Below are positions 58,932 through 64,000 of a stretch of 64,000 bases of DNA, in pieces; the first letter of the stretch is position 1; each line of letters begins with the position of its first letter. The DNA is taken from NCBI GenBank assembly GCA_018340805.1, contig JACMZG010001908.1, positions 17,441,268 through 17,505,267 of the forward strand. The letters are read 5' to 3'. The DNA is from Microvelia longipes. Lineage: Eukaryota > Arthropoda > Insecta > Hemiptera > Veliidae. The notes beneath the pieces were generated by a model. It had not been told where the DNA came from. It searched no databases and was given only the letters and a program-made list of their open reading frames with translations. The position numbers and the translations under genes are program-made.

Positions 58932-60559
58932 AAAACAGAATTGATGCTCTTTACAAAAAAGAGAAAAATCGAAGGTTTTCAAGCACCTAGGCTTTTCGGA
59001 CAGCAGCTAACTCTAACTAATGAAGTGAAATATTTAGGCGTCATCTTTGATCCTCGTCTTAGTTGGAAAGCTCAGATAAATAAAATAGTAGAAAAAAGTA
59101 TAATGACTTTCTGGCAGCTTAGACGTGCAGTAGGGAAATCCTGGGGACTCTCTCCAAAGATACTAAAATGGCTCTACACCGCCGTTATAAGACCAAGAAT
59201 TCATTACGGATCTCTATTCTGGTGGCCCAAGGTTGATGTTAAAGAAACTATCAGGAAACTTGATAAAGTTTAGAGGTTGGCATGCAAGAGCATTACAGGG
59301 GCGATGAGGACCACTCCTACCGCGGCATTAGAAGCTCTGGCTGGACTACCCCCCCTACAGGTATGGATTAAAGGAGAAGCAATTTCTTCCTTCTTAAGAG
59401 TTAGGGACTGTGGATGGTGGAAAGGAAGGGCTCTCAATGTAGGTCATATGGCAATCGAGAGTTTGGCACATCGTGAAATTCCCTTTACAACGATACCTGT
59501 GATATTGATCAAACCTAAACTCAAGCTAAACAAGAGGTTTCAAATAGATATCCCTTCTAGAGATAAATGGGAAAAGGGTGAGGTAAAATTTAATGCGGAT
59601 ACTCTTGTGACATTCACTGATGGTTCACGAAATGATACAGGCTTATCTGGAGCAGACTATACATAGAAAACTCAGGCTTTACCAAAAAGTTTTTCTCTAG
59701 GTAAATTAACTACAGTGTTCCAAGCCGAAGTCTTTGCCATTTTGGAAGCGACTAGGCAGCCAGACTTAAAAACCCAAAATATAAGTCTATAGCAATTTGC
59801 TCTGACAGCCAAGCTGCTCTAAAAGCTTTAGCTTCTCCCAATATCAATTCTTCTTTGGTATTAGAATGCTGGGAAGCTCTAGAACAGCTATCTGAACACT
59901 TAAAGGTCAAAGTGATATGGGTCCCTGGACACACTGGCATAGCTGGAAACGAAAAAGCCGACGAAGTAGCTAAAAAAGGGGCATCTACAGACTTCTGTGG
60001 GCCAGAAGCCTGCAATAGATTTGGACAAGAAGGCAGGCCAAATCCCTTGTAAAAAGTTGGATTTGGAAGGAAACTAAAAATCAACATGGGAAAACAACAA
60101 CCGGATGTAGACAGTCAAAGATGATATTTCAAAACATTAGATAGAAGGAAATCTAGATGGCTTCTTGACTTGAGTAAGTCTAGTCTCAGACTTATAGTAG
60201 GAGTAATCACTGGGCACTGCAGACTTAATAGGCATTTAGCCCTAATGAAGGTGACTGAGAGCCCAATATGTGCAATATGTGATGACAATGAGGAAGAAAC
60301 AGCCTATCACTATTTGGCAACGTGTGAAGGGTTTGGAAGGCTCAGGTTTCAAATATTCGGAACTGGAACGCTTCTCGAAGAGGAAATGGAGTCTCTAAGA
60401 TGGCAGGACATTCTTACTTTCATCCATCGTAGCAGGAGGTTCGACGAGGAGAAAGTAGTGGAAGTACAGTGATAGGTGGTTGACTTCGGGGTTGGTGAAA
60501 AGGACCCAATGGTGTGGTCTACTCACCAGGCTTGACCTCCCCACTCTTACTACTACTAC
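58932..60559 (+). pseudogene. 5'-truncated LINE with RNase H, 12-bp TSD
   Basis: Non-LTR retrotransposon remnant encoding the end of reverse transcriptase (KTELMLFTKKRK, VKYLGVIFDPRLSWKAQI, WLYTAVIRPRIHYGSLFWW) and then an RNase H domain. All four catalytic acids are visible: D in FTDGSRN, E in FQAEVFAI, D in CSDSQAA, D in GNEKADEVA with the preceding VPGHTGIAGN. A C-terminal CAICDD...H...C motif follows. Damage: in-frame TAG at 59271-59273 and another at 59664-59666 (both could be single C/G-to-T changes), a one-base shift near 59755, and further shifts between about 60000 and 60160. It ends in TACTACTACTAC. The direct repeat TAGTGTTATGGT at 58920-58931 and 60560-60571 fixes both ends. RNase H plus this tail suggests an I-, LOA- or R1-like clade; I cannot choose. 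Confidence 0.9.
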
Positions 60560-61062
60560 TAGTGTTATGGTGATAATATTAGTAATAGTAAAATGTTTTT
60601 ACCATTTAGACGATAAAAATACATAAAATGCATGTTTGAATAAAACTTAATTAACATTTTTATTAAAATAAATAAAAATAAATTTAGTGAGTAAGTAGGT
60701 GACTACTTAGAAGTACATTAAAAAGTTTAAATTATAATTATTAAAAAAACAATATATATTCCTGAACTCTTAGATCTTTAATTTGTACCTTGTATATGTT
60801 TTATTTGATACAGTGTATTTTTCTTTTGGTGAAAAAATAAATATGAGAAAGTAAGAAAAAAGATTTCAACTTTAAATTATATAAAACCAGATTAAAGTCG
60901 ATGTAACAAACTTAATGGACTGAAAAGAACAGATAAAATGTTTAAGCTAAGTTTCATTTTATGAAGATTACGCTTATAAGGCTGTTCGGATGTCGGAAGG
61001 TGAAAGGTGGGGGAAGGGATCAATTTTGTAAGGATTCCTAATACCAAAAATAAATATCCGAA

Positions 61063-61066
<4 letters not shown>

Positions 61067-61102
<36 letters not shown>

Positions 61103-61112
61103 TATATATATA
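61067..61112. repeat. (TA)n microsatellite
   Basis: About 45 nt of TA with one interruption. Confidence 0.9.
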
Positions 61113-61956
61113 TGTCTGTATGCGTCAGACAGGACACAGTTTATTTTCATTTGGTTATAAAATTATATTAGCTCCTAATAACCTCGGCGAGCAAAGCAGG
61201 CCTTCATTCAAAGCGAAAGCATCTCAAAATTAATACCAGTAAAACAGTAATATCCCGATTAGCTCAATTTTCTTTTGAAATTCGCTACATTGGCTAATAC
61301 CTTAATATTTGTAGTAATGAACTTAAATAAGATTAGTATAAGTTTCATACATACTTATTTATTCATTTAAGTCATGTAAAGATCTAAAGTGTGTTAAATT
61401 ATGTCTGAAATAAAAAAAAAAAAAAGTAAAATCGAAGTGAGTGTCCAAAATAGGAAAATATAATTCCTTATCCTTCTAAGGAAAGTACAAATTTAAAAAA
61501 TAAAAAGAGGAAAATTTAAAAAAAAATATACATCACGACAAGTTTCTAAAAATATACAATTTTAATTTACATGAAAAATGAGGGAATTATGCAAAGAATC
61601 CAAGAATAGTAAGAAGTATTAAATTGAGATGTTTAAATTCTTTAAACTCGAAAGATTTTCATTTTTATTACATTTAAAGAAATAATGCGAAACCTACTTT
61701 TTAAGATTTTAGAAAGATTGAACAATTTTTTTTGTCGAGTGTAAAACCGGATTTAATACGATTTTTTTTTAAATTCAAATAAGGATAGAATTATGCTGGG
61801 AAATTATAGTTTATAAAGGTAAAAGATTGCGAGTTCAGCCAATGACACATGGTATAGTCCAGCAACCAGGTCTACTGGAACCAACTACCAAAAAGAAAAA
61901 CGTTTAATATATAGGCTGAAAATCGCAAATGTTTAATGGATAACAGTAAGATATTT

Positions 61957-62194
61957 AAGAATTAAGTTTAATGGACTGTGAGAAATCTTAATTAGGAAAA
62001 GTAATAATGAAGACAGCAGTTCGAGTTTTGTTAGATTAATTTATTTCATCAGAGCTTTCGCACAAGCGATGCTTGGCATCCTCAGTGAATCTAATAACAA
62101 GTAAACAAAACCATAAACCGCTTGTGCGAAAGCTCTGATGAAATTAATTAATCTAACAAAACTCGGACTGCTGTCTTTATTATTACTTTTTCTA
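61957..62194. mobile_element. Head-to-head fold-back retroelement with hammerhead-like core, 12-bp TSD
   Basis: Arms of about 75 bp (about 61992-62068 and 62119-62194), GAAGACAGCAGTTCGAGTTT + TGTTAGATT and complement, around a 50-nt centre. The left (full) arm has an extra 35-nt tail. AGTAAGATATTT flanks exactly at 61945-61956 and 62195-62206. On the minus strand the centre reads CTGAGGA (62085-62079), a stem GC-CAAGC / GCUUG-U-GC, then GAAA (62059-62056), which satisfies CTGANGA-stem II-GAAA of hammerhead ribozymes. The cleavage triplet and stem I were not established. Confidence 0.82.
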
Positions 62195-62344
62195 AGTAAG
62201 ATATTTGTTCGAAGAACTAAGTACCTTATATTCCTCTAGTTCTTTTTAGTTTTTACTCCTACTAGGTTTAATGCTGTTTAATACTGTTAGTTCCATTTTA
62301 AGTTGCTAGGGTTTATGCTGATATCTAAGAATTAGTTTCTAGTT

Positions 62345-62400
62345 AAAATAATTCTGGCACGAAGGACCGCATGCCGGGCAAATATTCTTTGAGATGCGAG
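62345..62400. mobile_element. Solo end of the CTGGCGC MITE family
   Basis: AATTCTGGCACGAAGGACCG + CATGCCGGGCAAATATTCTT matches the left end of 53628-53978. No opposite end found. Confidence 0.55.
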
Positions 62401-62790
62401 CTTATAAGAATAAGGTAAATTAATACTTAAGGAGGATATTAATAATTAATACTTTAGGAGAAGGTTGCAGTGAGGTTACAGAGCCCCAAACATATGTGTC
62501 AATGCTTTTATTGCATTAATATATAGATTATGCCTACTCTAATTATATATCTCTATGGATCATTAGGACCTCGCCCCGTGGAAAAAGCAGAAAAAATTAT
62601 TTTCTCACTTATGATTTACGAGATACCAACTGCTAAAAACCAAAACTATTAGAATATTTTATTAGTTCGAGTAATCGTGTGACAAGCATCAAGACACACA
62701 CAATAATAATGTTAAAATAAATTAAAAAATAACAATGCAAACTATTATTGAATAATACATGGAGATATTGAAAAATACAGAAAATTAATT

Positions 62791-62824
62791 ACGAGTAATG
62801 CTTGATACTTCAAGCATTACTCGT
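62791..62824. repeat. Perfect hairpin, 15-bp arms
   Basis: ACGAGTAATGCTTGA, 4-nt loop, exact complement. Not followed by a T run on either strand; origin unknown. Confidence 0.88.
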
Positions 62825-63384
62825 TACAAAGTTCAAGTTACAAAGCAAATCACGGAAACACGCATGCTCGGAGGAATTGTAGGTGCTGAAACGCTGCCAT
62901 ATGATAAAACAAGTGGGTGATAGGTTTTTGCTAAAGCAATGCTTTCCCCTCCTTTTGGTAGATAGGGAAGTAAAAGGTTAAACCCCTTTTAAATAAATAA
63001 AATTAATCATAGGCTTTTGAATAACAATATTATCATATTCAATGAAAATAAAGAAATCAGTGATTTTAAATATCATAGATAAGGCAAATTAACCTAGAGT
63101 TCATAAGAATAAAGTGATACAATAAAAATAAAACATAACAAAGCAATAAATCTCGCACACCTCATAAATTGTACAATTTAAAAGACATAGTAAGAGACAT
63201 ATGAATCAAAGAATATTTATTATACACTATTTGCATAATAATGGGACAATAAACAATTACAAATGAGAATTATGAAAGCTTATAATTATAATCATATGTT
63301 TAATTGTTTTAAAAGTATAAATATATTAAGATAAAATGTTAATCATATCAAATTAATGATAGCGGTAAAGATAAAAAATAGGGG

Positions 63385-64000
63385 ACAGGATGCTTCGAAA
63401 CATTTTCTAACCGCGTCGAATTCGATACGCTTATCCTCCTCTCATCGGACTCGCTTCGCTTGTCCTCAGAATATACAATTCGCTAAATTTATACCGCAAC
63501 ACGTCTTTGGACTCGCTTCGCTCGTCCACAGATAGTAATTACATTAGATTTATTCCCAGCAGTCACCCACCTAGGCACTGACCTCCCTCGATATAACAAC
63601 TCGATACAACATGATCCAACAATAACCATAGATATACTTGCCGTATTGAAACGAAACTTAGAGTACTTATTTATAATCAACATAATTACTAAATATCAAC
63701 ATAATTATTATTTTTTTATTTTACAATAATTTAAAAAAAACGTATCCAAGTAATTGGATAAAAAGTATACTAATGCTGATAATAAAATAAAACTTAGCGC
63801 ATATGCTGGTCATTATATATTGCAACATGCGTACCAAATCTCAAACCGATCAACAAATTTTATGCGTTTAATGAATAACGCGTAATATTTGAAATAATCC
63901 AACTGTAATGATTTTCGAAATTTTTTTTGTAGTCATTATTGCGGGTTAATGACGCCATAAAAATAATATTCCGGATAGCATAACTAGACCTGAAATTGGT
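63385..64000 (-). repeat. 5S-hybrid repeat, minus strand, cut by window end
   Basis: From low to high coordinates (reverse of family order): CATCGGACTCGCTTCGCTTG + TCCTC, GGACTCGCTTCGCTCGTCC, the 5S-like module (63541-63616; minus strand reads GTTGTATCGAGTTG then GGTCAGTGCCTAGGTGGGTG + AC), TGCTGATAATAAAATAAAAC, ATTGCGGGTTAATGACGCCA and CGGATAGCATAACTAGACCT at the edge. The hairpin end should lie beyond base 64000. Confidence 0.85.

Larger units (their letters stand above)
49678..64000 (-). other. Pkn 5' intron and/or upstream flank
   Basis: Everything upstream of the HR1a exon. The first coding exon supplying the start Met was not recognised, so I cannot say where intron ends and flank begins. 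Stretches not listed separately (for example 52.0-53.2, 56.1-56.4, 56.7-57.6, 58.4-58.9 and 60.6-61.9 kb) show no gene to me. Confidence 0.6.

Noticed and set aside
59752..60087. 111-codon minus-strand frame
   Set aside because: Antisense of the LINE RNase H region.

Overview
The window looks like AT-rich (roughly 70% AT by eye) nuclear DNA of an arthropod, most likely an insect with a large, repeat-laden genome. The reasons are a spliced protein kinase N gene whose HR1 sequences read like insect Pkn, abundant non-LTR retrotransposons, tRNA- and 5S-derived short elements, fold-back elements and minisatellites. I cannot place it to order. There is no bacterial, plasmid or CRISPR content.

Only one host gene is clear: Pkn (protein kinase N, the Rho/Rac effector kinase) on the minus strand. 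Four internal coding exons are visible, in transcript order 49374-49677 (HR1a), 5995-6086 (HR1b start), 3927-4146 (HR1b end plus an Asn/His-rich linker) and 1745-1890 (first half of HR1c). Splice sites and phases agree across all four, giving 254 codons. The start codon lies upstream (higher coordinates, or off the window). The rest of HR1c, the C2-like and kinase domains lie beyond base 1. One intron is about 43 kb (6087-49373), so most of the window is intron of a single gene.

Layout: 1-7 kb holds the three closely spaced exons, a 25-bp and a ~52-bp minisatellite and copies of a 5S-hybrid repeat. 7-49 kb is the giant intron, with (TA)n tracts, a decayed Jockey-type LINE (11.2-12.2 kb), a copia RNase H remnant (15.6-15.9 kb), several minisatellites, fold-back elements, two repeats with 5S rRNA internal-promoter sequence in good order and many fragments. 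49.7-64 kb is the region 5' of the HR1a exon. It holds a tRNA-derived SINE with a 15-bp target-site duplication (51.3 kb), a terminal-inverted-repeat element carrying a tyrosine-recombinase-like N-terminus (55.0 kb), fold-back elements, a 43-bp minisatellite (57.9-58.4 kb) and a 5'-truncated RT-RNase H LINE bounded by a 12-bp target-site duplication (58.9-60.6 kb).

The most interesting material is mobile. (1) A set of fold-back elements have two outward-facing tails joined head to head at, or close to, hammerhead-ribozyme-like cores; four of them carry 12-18-bp target-site duplications I could read directly. This fits Penelope-like or related ribozyme-bearing retroelements. (2) An ~800-bp dispersed repeat, at least a dozen copies or fragments, has a hairpin at one end, the 5S rRNA internal control region near the other, and GC-rich palindromic repeats after it.
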